From Rotaria socialis (Eukaryota > Rotifera > Eurotatoria > Philodinida > Philodinidae), in NCBI GenBank assembly GCA_905331475.1, contig CAJNYU010001453.1, forward strand, positions 108,762 to 172,761: a stretch of DNA of 64,000 nucleotides. The letters are read 5' to 3'. Shown here piece after piece: positions 12,646 through 25,335 of the stretch. Made by a program: the position numbers and the translations under genes. The stretch's first letter is position 1. Every line of letters begins with the position of its first letter. The notes beneath the pieces are model-generated. The model made no database searches, was not told where the DNA came from, and worked only from the letters and a program-made list of their open reading frames with translations.

Positions 12646-14288
12646 ATGGCTTCATCTCGATTATTCAACTCTATTGGTAAGATGATTAATAAACTAATTT
12701 ATTTGCTTGTTAAATGAAAATTTTCATAATTGCATTTGTGTTCACTCTTTGGATTTTCTTATTTTCCATGAAACTTTAGTAACTCTTCATCATAATAAAA
12801 GACTTTCTGTTCTTATATTATCTCCCAACATATAAGGTTTTCAGAGAATCATCTATTGTCATTGTGCTGCATTGAATATCTCTTGACATGAAATATGTTG
12901 CTCTTGTAAGATAAGTCCTTTTTTTTATCGTGCGAAGAGGTTTCATTCCAGTCAGTAGTTACCATGACTATATGAAATATTATTTGCCAATCTTTTGCAT
13001 TTTATTGACTATTTCATCGGCGAACCCTAATCGTTTTTAAGTCAAGCTTTTTTGGAAGTCAAATTCGAAGGATTTTCATCAGAAGCTATATTTTTTTATA
13101 TTTTTATTTAGGAAGATTTGGTATTGGCTTGGCAATAGCTGGCGGTGTGGCCAACTCTATGCTTTATAATGGTAAATAATAGAAAATAAGATTCCTTTTT
13201 TTAATGCAATTAAAGAATTTAACGAATGTTTTTGTAGTTGATGGCGGCCACCGAGCTGTAATCTTTGACCGTTTTCAAGGTGTTAAACCTGATGTAATCG
13301 GGGAAGGAACACATTTTATGATTCCATGGCTTCATCGACCAATTATATTCGATATTCGAACCCGTCCACGTTCAGTCCCATCGATTACAGGAACAAAAGG
13401 TAATGAGAAAAGTGCATGATAGAAGAACAAAAATTTTCCATTGATTGAATTTATTTTCATATTAGATTTACAAACAATTAATATTACTTTACGTATTCTC
13501 TATCGACCAAAAGCTGAAATTTTACCCAAAATTTTCAGTACGTTAGGTTTAGATTATGAAGAACGTGTTTTACCATCAATTACTAATGAAGTATTAAAAT
13601 CTGTTGTCGTAAGTTTGCAATATTTGTTTTTTTTTGTTTTTGAAAATCTATTGTAACCTATTCATTGAGATAATCTAGGCTCAATTCGATGCAATTGAAT
13701 TGATTACACAACGTACACTTATCTCTCAACGTGTTAGTGAACTTTTAACTGAACGTGCTGCACAATTCGGTTTATTACTAGATGATATTTCAATTGTGAG
13801 TTGATTAAATTAAAATTTATTAATAAATCTACTCGCAATATTTTTTTCTCATATTCTAGACACATTTAAGTTTTGGACCAGAGTTCACAGGTGCTGTCGA
13901 ATTAAAACAAGTTGCACAACAAGATGCAGAGAAACAACGATTTTTAGTCGAAAAAGTAATTGAAACAAAAATTTCTATCGCTGGTATTAAAAGAAAAAAA
14001 AATTTAAATAGGCTGAACAAACTCGTCAAGCAAATGTTATTGCTGCTGAAGGTGATGCTCGTGCTGCCGACTTAATTGGTAAAGCTTTAGGTGAAGCTGG
14101 CGATGGTAAATGTTCTCATTTTCGTTTGATTTGTTTTTATTTACATTGTCTTTAATTTAGGTTTAATTGAACTTCGAAGAATCGAAGCAGCTGAAGATAT
14201 TGCTGGTCAACTATCTAAATCGCGAAATATCGTTTATTTACCCCACGGTCCTCAAATGTTGCTAAACATTTCAGCTGCCGGTCAATAG
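12646..14288 (+). CDS. PHB1: Prohibitin-1
   Basis: Inner-mitochondrial-membrane scaffold that forms ring complexes with prohibitin-2. Eight exons: 12646-12676, 13112-13171, 13238-13399, 13466-13608, 13679-13795, 13860-13955, 14012-14105, 14161-14288; 276 residues against about 272 in vertebrates. A short N-terminal hydrophobic anchor ([18 protein letters not shown]) is followed by the SPFH/PHB domain: [74 protein letters not shown]. The coiled-coil-forming C-terminal region ([20 protein letters not shown]) ends in [16 protein letters not shown]. The first intron (435 bases) is much longer than the rest and could hold regulatory sequence. It belongs to the tight plus-strand run from LARP1 to ASAH1. 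Confidence 0.96.
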
Positions 14289-14472
14289 AATATTTTCTTT
14301 TTTCTGTATGCAACCAATGAGATCTATTAGGAAAAAAACACAAACAGTTTTCTTGTATTCGTGTGTTTATATCTACTGCCAGAAAAAAATACCATTTTTT
14401 TTTGTTTTTTTCTATTAAAAACAAGTTACAACAACAAAAAACCAAGCTTATTAAATCGATCAAAGCTTTTCT

Positions 14473-14474
14473 AG
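14473..14474 (+). other. Candidate splice acceptor before ABHD18
   Basis: The tract aagcttttctag ends in AG 28 bases upstream of the ABHD18 ATG, within a spacer of only 214 bases after PHB1. It is placed like a trans-splicing acceptor. Confidence 0.35.
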
Positions 14475-14502
14475 ATGTTATTTCTAATAAGAAAGCGAAG
14501 AA

Positions 14503-15844
14503 ATGACTAGTAACTTTGATATACTGTTTCGTCGTCTTATTACATCTCAAACATTTGTTCGTGGTTGGGGTAATCCATCTCATTTACAAGAACTTTGTGC
14601 ATCTCGACGTACGAAAGTTGCTGTAAGAAGTGAATGTTTGAAACTTGTACCACCTGAAAGTGTTCAAGAAAATACTATACAAATTACTAAACGAGAAGTT
14701 AAAGGTGATACACAATATATAGATGCAAAATTTCCTTCTCCACTTGCCATTCATTTTCCACATTTGGTGAGATTATGATGCAACGTTTTATTCGTATGAT
14801 TGATAAGATTTTTGTTTTCATATTTATATTTATCTAAAAATAGGTTCCACCGGAAGTAGCTACAGCTCATTTTCAACTTGTTTTACCGCATGATCATCGT
14901 TTGGGCGTTGATTCGATTCCCATAGGTATATGCTATCCTGGCACGGGTGATCATGGTTATAATCGGCGACGACTTCTTACAGCTAAACCACTGTTAAAAC
15001 AGTATCGTATTGGGTCGATTATTATCGAAAATCCTTATTATGGCTTTCGAAAGCCACATCATCAAGCACGTTCATCACTTTGCTATGTAACTGATCTATT
15101 AATTATGGGCGGTGCGCTTATGCTTGAAACCATGGTATTACTTTATTGGTGTGAAAAAATGAAATTGACACCACCTATTCTGCATGGTTTCTCTCTAGGT
15201 GGACATATGGCTTCATTAGCATTTACTAGGTAAAATTGAGAGAAAAGTAAAATAGTGAATATTCAAGATCGATTTCTTTGATTCTTGTTTCATTTGCTAG
15301 TTGGCCTGGTCCTTTATCACTTTTATCATGTGCTTCATGGTCAACAAGTTCAACCGCCTTTTGCGATGGAGTTCTTTCAAGTACAATTCCGTGGGAACTT
15401 TTAAAAAAGCAGTTCTATGAAAATAGAGCATATCAAACATTCTATGAATTTTTACGTGAAGGAAGAAAATCAACTGATTCCAAATCAGCTGGTACTGCTG
15501 TTGTTGTTGACCCTATTAAAGATATGATGCGTCTTGTTATGGATGAATTTACATCATTAGAATTTTATGCACGTCCTGTTGCATCAAATATGCTTAATGC
15601 TATGTTTATTATTTGTAAAAATGATGGGTATATATTACGTGATGGTACACCTGATATGAATGATCTATGGCCTGGCTGTCTCGTTCGAACTGTTTCTTAT
15701 GGACATATCAGTGCGTTTATATTTAGTCAATCGACTTTTCTACATGCAACTGCAGAAATGTTACAACGACAACAGCCCAATGTTAAACTAAAAAAGAATC
15801 CGGTCGTTACACTAATTAATGTAACTGCATCTAGTAATACATGA
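14503..15844 (+). CDS. ABHD18: Alpha/beta hydrolase domain protein 18 (DUF2048)
   Basis: Predicted alpha/beta hydrolase; I know of no well-established substrate for the family. Three exons: 14503-14766, 14844-15229, 15301-15844; 397 residues. The N-terminus (LFRRLITSQTFVRGWGNP) matches the conserved start of vertebrate ABHD18. Other hallmarks are CYPGTGDHGYNRRR, ENPYYGFRKPHHQARSSL, a nucleophile elbow GFSLGGHMASLA with candidate catalytic Ser205, and SWPGPLSLLSCASWSTSS. Toward the C-terminus IICKNDGYILRDG and LWPGCLVRTVSYGHISAF supply a likely acidic residue and the His. The protein lacks the long variable insert seen in the vertebrate protein between the nucleophile and the C-terminal part. 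It sits between PHB1 and TUBE1 on the same strand. Confidence 0.92.
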
Positions 15845-16070
15845 AAAAACGTTTTGTTGCATATTTCTGAAGTATGCCTTTTGTTTCTGCTTTGCCAATA
15901 TGTTCAACGATAACTTGCCCGAGTGTAGATTTTAGTTAGAATAAGAAAACTACTAAGATAGACAAGAAAGAGCAAAAAGAAAGTAAGCACGATTCAATTT
16001 AGATGATTTGTTTCAATAAACTCAAGTTTCTCGTAATATAATTACAATAGTTTGCTCTTGTTTTCTTTTC

Positions 16071-16072
16071 AG
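16071..16072 (+). other. Candidate splice acceptor before TUBE1
   Basis: A strong polypyrimidine tract (tgctcttgttttcttttcag) ends 43 bases before the TUBE1 ATG. It could be a trans-splicing acceptor or the end of a leader intron. Confidence 0.4.
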
Positions 16073-16114
16073 ATGAAAGAAAATGTTTAATGTTTTATTT
16101 ATATATATGTAAAT

Positions 16115-17917
16115 ATGGCACAAAATATTGTTGTACAAGTTGGTCAATGTGGTTCTCAAATTGGTTGTCGATTTTGGGATTTAGCCTTGCGTGAGCATGC
16201 TTCACTTATGTCTTCAACAAATTCAAAAAAATGCATTTATGATTCATCATTAAGTGCGTTTTTTCGTAATGTTGATGAAAGTAAAAATACTTCATTACCA
16301 TATCCATCACCATTGCGAACACTTAAAGCACGAGCTGTCCTTGTTGATATGGAAGAAGGTGTACTCCGTTCTATACTTTCCAGTCCATTGCGAGATTTAT
16401 TTGACGGTGAACAATTTATACGTGATGTTAGTGGAGCTGGTAATAATTGGGCTGTTGGAAATCGTTTTTATGGCGAAAAATATCGACAAATGTTAAGTGA
16501 TGAAATTCGTCGACAAGCTGAACAATGTGATTCACTACAAAGTTTTATGCTTATACATTCCATGGTGAGCTGATAGGGTGAGTGCGCGTGTAACAATAAA
16601 TAAGAGTTTGAGTCGTTTTATAAGTTGATAACAATTCGAAATTTCACGGTGGGTGTGGTTGAAGGTTTGCAATGACATATTTTCTTTATCAGTACACACC
16701 CCGACACATACTACCACTGCTTGAATTCTGTTTTTACTTTGCGAGAGATTTAACCGCTGATGAAACAAAAATTCGAAATATCAGCATCTATGAAAAAAAA
16801 TCTGTCCGGCTTTTATTAATCTTTTTTCTAGTTCATATATGAATTCAACTTGAAATTAAACACTAAGTATCAGCCAGAATAATAGATCGGTCGTTAACAA
16901 TCAAAAGAGAAAAAAATTTGATTACAAATGATTTCACAAAATAGAAATTTTTATCTGTAGGGTGGTGGTACTGGCAGCGGTCTTGGCACATTTATTTTAT
17001 CTTTACTCGATGAAATGTATCCAAAAGTATGTCGTATCGTAACACCAGTCTATCCATCAAAAGATGATGATGTTATAACATCTCCATACAATTCTGTCCT
17101 TGCTACACGTGAATTAACTGAACACGCTGATTGTGTTTTACCTGTGGATAATGATTCACTTATTGACATTGTATCACGTTGTGATAGTACGGCTAAAGTA
17201 AATGAAGATGGTCGATGTCCATTTGATTCAATGAATACAATTGTTGCTAATTTAATATTAAATTTAACATCATCATCACGGTTCGATGGACCACTCAATG
17301 TTGATTTAAGTGAAATTCCAATGAATCTTGTGCCATATCCACGAATGCACTATTTAATTAGTTCACAAATACCAGCACCATTTAAAACGACAGCAAACTC
17401 TTCAATACCACGAAATGTCAATCAAATATTTCGTGATGCGCTTTCACCACATTTTCAAACATTACGTGTACGACCTCAAATCGATGGCGTTTATATTGCA
17501 TGTGGAATGATTTTACGTAGTAAAACAATTCAAATGTCTGAAATACGTCGTAATATTGATTTACTTAAATTAAAACATATGAAATTTGTCAGATGGAATG
17601 AAGACGGATGGAAAATTGGCTTATGTGTTGTACCACCGAATGGTTTACCATATTCATTATTAACTCTAGCTAATCATACGTGTATAAAAGAAACGTTTAT
17701 TGAATTAAAAGAACGTTTTACAACACTTTATCGTCGTAAGGCACATGTACATCATTATACGGATCATATAGAATTGGCTGATTTTGAACAAGCACGTGAA
17801 AATCTCAATCAACTTATTGAAGAATATAGACATATCGAAAACACAAGTGGGTTAGTAAAATCAACAGAGAGTGATAATGCATCAGCAAATATTCCTCGTT
17901 TAAATGTTTTATCTTGA
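16115..17917 (+). CDS. TUBE1: Epsilon-tubulin
   Basis: Divergent tubulin needed for centriole triplet microtubules and basal bodies. Two exons: 16115-16564 and 16961-17917; 468 residues, near the vertebrate length of about 475. Diagnostic segments: IVVQVGQCGSQIGCRFWDLA at the N-terminus, RAVLVDMEEGVLRSIL, VSGAGNNWAVGNRFYGEKY, the tubulin GTP-binding loop GGGTGSG at residues 151-157 (the first residues of exon 2), ITSPYNSVLATRELTEHADC, and VRPQIDGVYIACGMILRS. Conservation of NWAVG and the extra N-terminal insert favour epsilon over alpha, beta or gamma. The single intron (396 bases) is long for this window and holds only chance open frames. Presence of the gene agrees with an organism that makes cilia. 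Confidence 0.95.
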
Positions 17918-18064
17918 GAATAATTTTTTCTTTCATTTTTGTTATGAAAATACTTTTTAATTTCGTAAAGTGTTTTTTTTTGTATGTCTCGTTATCTTAT
18001 CTCTCATTTTAGGTAGTGCGAGTGCGAAAATTTTCACAAACAGTTGTCTTTTTTCTCTGTCTTC

Positions 18065-18066
18065 AG
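18065..18066 (+). other. Splice acceptor directly abutting the ASAH1 start
   Basis: The tract tgtcttttttctctgtcttcag ends immediately before the ASAH1 ATG, so the mature mRNA would have no genomic 5' UTR if this site is used. That is typical of spliced-leader addition. Confidence 0.45.
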
Positions 18067-19674
18067 ATGATGAACTATCGTATCATTATCGTTTTGTTGG
18101 TTATTTTTTCAATTCAAGGCATTGTATGTATGTCATTTTATTATAAACATAAATAATTGCTTTTTTTTCGATTCAGTTTGGTGAACAATGCTTGAGTGAT
18201 CAATGGCCACCAAAACCAGATCGAATCGTTCCAACATATGTTGTAAATTTAGATTTACCACCTGTCGAACGTTGGAAAAATATTTCAACTATTTACAAAC
18301 CTGCTGTAAGGAAACTTAATTTTTTCTTTAATATAAAGATAGATTATTATTGTCTTTATTAGATTATCGATTTAGTTAACTATATCAAAACATTCGCTTT
18401 GTCAATATCGCCTGAATTGCAATTTCTTATCAGTCTGGTTGACACTAAATTGGTAAATTCTACATGAAATTTCTTTGGATATTCTATTTCCATTTATAAT
18501 ATTCTATAGCCAGCTATGGCTGACACATTACCCGCACCGTATGGTGATGAAATGAAAGGCATTAGTCAAGCAACTGGAGCACCATTGGGTAAGACATTAA
18601 AATTTCTGCTCTTCAAATTCATATTTAATCGATTTTTCGTAGGTGAAATTGTTTTATACAATATTTTCTATGAAATTTTCACCTTATGTACATCGATTGT
18701 GGCAGAAGATCAAAATGGAAAAATTCTTCATGGACGAAACCTTGATTTTGGACTTCTATTGGGGTAAATAATAAAGCATAGAGTGTTCAATAGATTTATT
18801 AATCGACTTTTTAGCTGGGATATGTTAAATAATACATGGGAATTATCAGAAAAGTTACGTCCATTGATTACTCAAGTAAATTTTACTCAAAATGGTCAAG
18901 TTATTTTTCGAACAACGACCTTTGCTGGGTAATTGTTATCTTTTCATTTTTTGTAATTTTGTTTATTATTAACACAATTTTTCTTTCTAGCTATATTGGT
19001 GTTATTACTGGCGTTCGACCTGGCGTTTTTAGTATTTCCATGAACGAACGTTATGGTCTTAAAGGTGGCTATATTGGCTTAATCGAATGGATATTTGATA
19101 TTAATCGTAATCAATCATTTGTTACATTTGCTATGCGTGATATGTTAACAACATCAGAAACTTATGATCAAGCAGTAAAATTTTTAGCTGAAGTTAAACT
19201 TACAGCTCCGTGTTATTACATTCTTGCAGGACCACTATCAAAACAAGTAATAATAATGATATAATCATGTGCTAATAATATGTCAACGAAATCTTTCTAG
19301 GGTGTCATTATTACTCGTTCACGTAATGGTTCTGACGATATTAAACCATTAGGTAAAGATAATTTATGGTTTTTAATTGAAACAAACTATGATAATTGGA
19401 AAAAACCACCATTCTTTGATGATCGTATAACACCATGTATTAAATGTATGAAAATGAAAGGAAAAAGTCAAGTTACTTTTGAATCATTATTTAATGTTTT
19501 TTCATCAAGACCTGTGCTCAATAAAGTAGAAAATGCTCGATTGTTTTAACAATATTTAAGTTTGATATTTTTTAGTTAACTGTATATACAGCTTTGATGG
19601 AACCAGCTACTGGTCGATTAGAATCCTTTTGGCAATATTGTCGTGATGAAGATGCACCATGTGCACCTTGGTAA
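18067..19674 (+). CDS. ASAH1: Acid ceramidase
   Basis: Lysosomal N-acylsphingosine amidohydrolase, which cleaves ceramide to sphingosine and fatty acid; an N-terminal-nucleophile hydrolase activated by self-cleavage. Nine exons: 18067-18123, 18177-18305, 18363-18452, 18510-18588, 18643-18763, 18815-18928, 18991-19246, 19301-19525, 19576-19674; 389 residues. The N-terminus is a good signal peptide (MMNYRIIIVLLVIFSIQGI). The expected new N-terminal Cys after cleavage is Cys134 in FTLCTSIVAEDQNGKILHG, followed by RNLDFG, SISMNERYGLKGGYIG, VIITRSRNG, ETNYDNWKKPPFFDDR and NKLTVYTALM, all in family order. Several N-X-S/T sites fit a secreted glycoprotein. Only 149 bases separate it from TUBE1. NAAA is the close alternative; the order and the ending (CAPW) fit acid ceramidase better. 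Confidence 0.94.
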
Positions 19675-22600
19675 ATTACCTTCGGGGCTTTCTACTAATT
19701 ATTGGCATGCCGGTTCTATCTTTTTCCTGCATCTATTTTCCATTTATGATTTCATTTTTAATTTTTTTTCTCGTTTGACAAGACATAATTATAAAATAAT
19801 TATCAATATATTCTATTTTTTTGTTTCTTCATACAATAAAATTTTCTTTGTACAATTTTCACATGATAAAAGTATACGAATCTAATAATTAAAATGTACT
19901 GTTTCACATTTCGAATAGCGAAATTAATTTTACAAGTACTATTAAAGAAAACATCGCGATCCTTGTCGACAGAGCAAATGCCAAGTATCAGCAACATCTG
20001 AATAAGAATTATAAGTACAAGTTTAAAGGATAATAATTTCTCTAAGATCGTAACAATAGGAAATCATGTAAACTAATATTTTCTTGACTATATTGTTTTA
20101 GCAACAACGTTCTTTATTGTGTTTTAATATTCCTTTTTTCTCTCCAACTTAATAAATTATTGTTCATATGTGTACGATCGAATGTTTTTATATTGGTGAA
20201 ATATGCAACGGCAGCATAATATGACTTTTGTGATTGCATTATACGATATTAAAAAAGATATCTCGAAGAAGACAATCTTTTCAAGTTTCTTTTTTCTAAT
20301 ATGAATCAGAAAAGATTAATCTTTATGTTCTCTATGGACAGTTTCTTAGAAATTTTTCTTCTTAAATTATTTCGATGCATATACATATACGTATACATAG
20401 ATGTCAATTATTATTGTCAGTAAAAATCTACTTCTATTTGTTTCATATTCCATATGGAACATAAGAAAAAGTTTTGTCATAAACGAAAAATTATCAATGA
20501 AGAATCATGGCTCCCGTCAAATTGTTTTTTCCAGCAGACTAAAAATAAGATCTACTCAATATGGATAGAGAAATAGTTCAACAAAGAAGCAATCACACAA
20601 AATATTCTGGATCTCAGCATATTGAATAGCTACTGAAGAAATTCAGGAAAATGTATATAGTGACAAAAAATACTGTCTTGTCTTTCTAAGAATGATTTTG
20701 GAGAATTTCTCTGGAGAATATTAAAAAAAGTCATGTCCATTTAAAATAATCCACTCCTAATGTTTTTCCCAAAAGAGACCATGGCTATAGTTCATAGAAC
20801 GGCTCAACATTACGTTTTTGCATCAGATCAGAAAAGACTCAGGATTTAGAATAATCAATTCCATGTAGCCGATTTTAGGAAATAATGAAATTGCAATGCA
20901 TCATTTTACTATAGAAATGCAATATATTCAATTACATGATAATGCAACCTATTTAATGCATTGAAAATTTCTTATTCGGCACTTGCTACATAAGATGGAT
21001 TAAATCGATACTCCAATTACCATAATTGTATCTCTGTGGTTCTGCATATCTATCCCTTAGCTTAACCCCATTTAGCCTTAATCTATTAACTTATCTATAT
21101 CTATCCGTTAACCTTAATCTATCTCTTTAACTTAGCTTAACCATTAGCTTTCATCAGCCCTCTTATATATCTATCTATCTATCCCATAACGTATCATCTT
21201 GATCATATCGATAAGAATCTAAAACAAAAGACAATGAATAAATAATTTTTTTATTATTGAATTCCAACTTACTACTTGGATCATGTCGAATTGTAGTTGA
21301 AAGCGAAAACAGTTGAAGAGCGTATATATGATATAAGGCTGTTTCAATAGTATTAAAATGGCTTCAGATTTGGAAAACAAAATGATTCATGATCTAATCT
21401 GTTATAATTGATACTGTGAGCAGTTTTAGTTCATTAGGCACATCCGAAATTGAGCAACGACGCAGAGTGAAAACTTCTTTTGAGAGGTTTAAGGATGATG
21501 ATCTCTTTCATTCTAAAGAATATTCTAAAAGCATTCAAAACTCTAGTAGTCTTCGTTGCATCAAATAGAAACTCGAGGTCGGATTTCTGATTGTTAGTGC
21601 AAATTTTAGCGATTGAGTAAACTCGGAAACTCTTCGACTTGCCTGGAACAATATTTTGGAAGCTGAAAGGATAATCTGATATAAATCATCAGGTTTTGAG
21701 TCAAGTTTTCAATAGTGTAGGTTTCCATTAACAGCGAAAAGGGATTCGAAAAATACTCTTAGCGATGTAACTCAGATTACATTTTTTATTAGATCATTAA
21801 CTCACGCGACTCTTATTGAAAAGCGCTTGATACACAGAAAGCTGTGGCAAATCAAACATCTACCTGTCAAATCACTTTTTCAATATTTCTTGTACGAAAA
21901 TAGTGAATTTCCTAATTTAAAAACATTACTCTAAATAATACTTTGAAATGCATTGAAAAGTCAAAAAATAATTAATTATAATGCATTAATTCATTTTTTT
22001 TTGAAATAACGAAAAATAATGGGTCATTTTTTCATTATTCATCCATTATCGGCTACATGGGCAATTCCATGATGACCCTTGTCGACTATAACCACATGCG
22101 GGAAATTATAGAACACATTACTCATGGAACAAAACACTCTTCTATGATCTAACGGGCACGTTGACTTTTGTATTTTTCTTCTAGAGATATTTTTCACTCG
22201 GTACTAAACGAAAAAAATCAGTATAGAGATAAAATTCTATTGTTTGACTATAAGTTTTGATATCGACTCAAAAGAACGAGTGTACCCTAAGTAACAAAAG
22301 TCTTGATATATAAAATAAAACAATAGAATATTTTTACTTTTTCATACTTGAGTGTATATTTTCGTTTGAATTAATTTTGTCGAATTTAGATGAAATTATG
22401 TTCACTCAAAATGCTTTTCTATCTTTCTTCTTGATTTAATCGTTCGATGTTAACTAAAGCAAAGAACTATCAGAAAAAATTAAAGCTCCATAAGGATTTT
22501 TATAAGATATTTTATTGGCCTCATAAATTAGATGAATGCTGTTTGCCAATGTTTATCTAATGTCCAAGCATCATCAAATAATCACGTAGAAAACCTGTTT

Positions 22601-23365
22601 ATACTCAAGCATTTCCTAAAGACAAGCTCGAAGATCACGATTAGACTAATCATTGTAATTACAAAAAAAACATCAGTCTTCTATGATGGCGTGAGGATGT
22701 TTATTAAAGTATGTAAAGAAACAGAAAACATCATTTCGATGACATATTTTCTACTTAACGTCGACATTTACAGCTGGCTTTTAACCAAATTTGCCGTCTT
22801 CTCTGTTGAAATAATTGTTTACGAACATATCTATGTAATAGCTAATGTTTTTTTTTGTTTATTATAATCATATAAAAAATAGCTCATTTTTAGAAGAAAA
22901 TTTTGTCTCTGATGAATTGAAAAAAATATGATTGGTCTTATGATGTTTTAGTAATCCCTTGTTGACCTGAATAAAACAAATGCCTTGAAGATTAGTAGAA
23001 TGTACTTAGTTTATGCTTAAATTTTTTTCAGGAAATCTTGCCATGACTTTGAATTAATAAAAAGAAAAAAAAAGAATTTGTTCTGTACTAAACGGTTACG
23101 TTAAAAATTGAAATCATTAGAAAATGCACCTCTAAAAGAAAGCATGATATTTGTTAATGAATTTTATCCGTTATTTGTATGTCTGAATAACTTTCTTCAA
23201 TAATAAGGCAAAATTAAAAATCAACTGATCGGTTTTTATTTTTTATTCTTCTTGTTTTTTTCTTTTTTTTCAAATAAAAAACGGTGTTATTCCAGAAAAT
23301 GTTTTTGCTTTTTGTTAAGTGCAGAAGAACAAGCAACAAGATAATATTTGTTTCAACAAATAAGT
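19675..23365. other. Gene-free AT-rich interval
   Basis: About 3.7 kb between the ASAH1 stop and the RPL10 stop. No coding region could be supported; the longest open frame (111 codons near 22532) lacks recognisable motifs. It contains the low-complexity stretch listed separately and a weak pair of inverted matches (CCATGTAGCCGAT near 20870 and 22055). Confidence 0.6.
21055..21190. repeat. Low-complexity TTAGCTTAACC / TATCTATC tract
   Basis: An imperfect, locally repetitive stretch built from TTAGCTTAACC, TTAACCTTAATCTATC and (TATC)n words. It looks like a decayed satellite or microsatellite. Confidence 0.55.
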
Positions 23366-23989
23366 TTAAACGGTTTGTCGTTTTTTCCATGCGTCAAGTG
23401 GTCCATGGTTAGGTAAATACTTAACATTGACACCATCATATGCTAATTGTCCTTGTTGCCATAGACGATCATAATCTTCACGAGTAAATTTGGTGAAACC
23501 CCATTTATCGGAAACGAAAATTTTTTGTCGGCCTGGAAATTTGAATTTAGCACGACGTAAAGCTTCGACAGTTTGTGCCTTATGTTGATCTTTGACACGA
23601 ACTGATATAATAACTTGACCAATATTAACACGAGCAACAGTTCCTAATGGTTTACCAAAGGCACCACGCATACCTGTTTGTAAACGATCGGCACCGGCAC
23701 ATGATAACATTTTGTTAATACGGAGGACATGAAATGGATGAACTCGCATACGTATATGAAATGCATCTTTACCACAGTGTTTAACTAAATATTTGTTAGC
23801 ACAGATACGTCCAGCTTCAAGTGCTTCACTAGATAATTGTTCGTATTCATCGGATACAAGATGAACGCATAATGGAAATTCATCGACACGAGCTTTCTTT
23901 CTACCTAAGTCGAATATACGAATTTTTGGATCAGGTACACCACGACAAAAACGAGATTTTGGCTATGGAAATTAAAAAAAACATAAAAT

Positions 23990-24025
<36 letters not shown>

Positions 24026-24099
24026 TGCTTAGTACAAAAAATCCTTACATATGGCTTGTTCTTGCAATAACGATAGCATCGAGCTGGTCGGCGACCCAT
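23366..24099 (-). CDS. RPL10: 60S ribosomal protein L10 (uL16)
   Basis: Large-subunit ribosomal protein placed late in 60S maturation, near the peptidyl-transferase centre. Two exons on the minus strand, 24049-24099 and 23366-23962, giving 215 residues against about 214 in vertebrates. It begins [20 protein letters not shown] and continues with [59 protein letters not shown], and the flexible P-site loop region [20 protein letters not shown]. It ends [20 protein letters not shown] and DAWKKRQTV. The short first exon followed by one small intron is common in ribosomal protein genes; the intron contains a (TA)n run. It diverges from the LENG9-like gene. Confidence 0.97.
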
Positions 24100-24798
24100 T
24101 GTGCCTCTTTTTTTTCTTACTTTAATGTATCTTAAATAATTTACAAAATAATAAATAAATCTATTTTGTACAAAAACAAGCAGTACTGTATATATATATA
24201 AAATAAATAAATAAGATAAAAATGCATCGTCATTTTGATTGTTCGAAAAATCTATGACTCTGTTTTCGACCACCATAATGAACTTGCATATTTTAACACA
24301 TTCAAGCACATCGTTTCAATGTTAAGAATGCATCAATATAAGGGTTACCATCTGGATTTCTATTGGCTATTGATAAAAATCTCACTCGCGTGAGACTTAC
24401 TATTTGCGTATGTGATATTTATTCGAGTAACAAAAGTACTTACTACAAATATAATATTAGGCTCCTAGTTATTTCAATGATTGGTTGAAACATTATAGCC
24501 AATCCTATTTATTTATCATGAATGTTTTGATGATATGGTAATCTATTGCTAGTTCTCTTGAATCGATTCATTCATTCATTCAGGCAGGCAAGCTGGCTGA
24601 AAAGGTCAGCGTGTGATCTGAGTAACATAAGTTACACGATAGTACATTAAAATCTTCGATGTAATCCATCTATTGATTGTATTCTTTTACGTACACCCAG
24701 GTGAGTACACATTTGCGATTGAAAAACAATAGCTACAAGAGGCCACACGATTTCTCATACAAAAACCGAATATTTAATCTTAGAATATTGCAAATTGT
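24100..24798. promoter_or_regulatory. Divergent spacer RPL10 / LENG9-like
   Basis: A 699-base spacer between the two start codons, so both promoters should lie here. It contains a (TA)n run at about 24188-24200 and, 17 bases before the plus-strand ATG, an acceptor-like ttaatcttag. I recognise no specific factor site. Confidence 0.4.
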
Positions 24799-25292
24799 AT
24801 GGCCACTACGGCCGAAAATAAATCAAATAGTGGCGGACAAGAAGATGAAATAAATTTACTACGTATTCATTTCAAAGATAATATTCGTATACTATCGTCA
24901 ATCGGACAATTCTCTTATATATTAAAAATACGCGCTGATCAATATGATGTTTCATTAACTTTACAATTAGATGGTAAGCATTTATTTACGTTTTAATTTG
25001 TCAGACAAACTTTGTTTTCCCCTTAATAACGATAGAATCATATCCAAATAAACCACCTGAAATACTTATCACAGCGCCTCGCCTTATACCTGATCAGATT
25101 TCGCTTGTTCAAAAACTTCTGCAGTCCTATAGTGAAACATTAATGAATCAGCCAATGGTCTTACCTATCTATGCACGTCTCCTTAAATGGTTTGATGAAA
25201 ACAAAATTCAAACTTTATCTGTTAATACGAATAACAATACTTCTATTCCACGTTCACCAACAAATGGTAAAATGGGCTTGCCATTTGTGCCC

Positions 25293-25335
<43 letters not shown>

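Noticed and set aside
20870-22066. Possible inverted terminal repeats (CCATGTAGCCGAT near 20870 and its inverse near 22055)
   Set aside because: Only the 13-base word and scattered neighbours match; too weak to call an element without a computed alignment.
22532-22867. 111-codon plus-strand frame
   Set aside because: No recognisable domain and no flanking splice sites of note.
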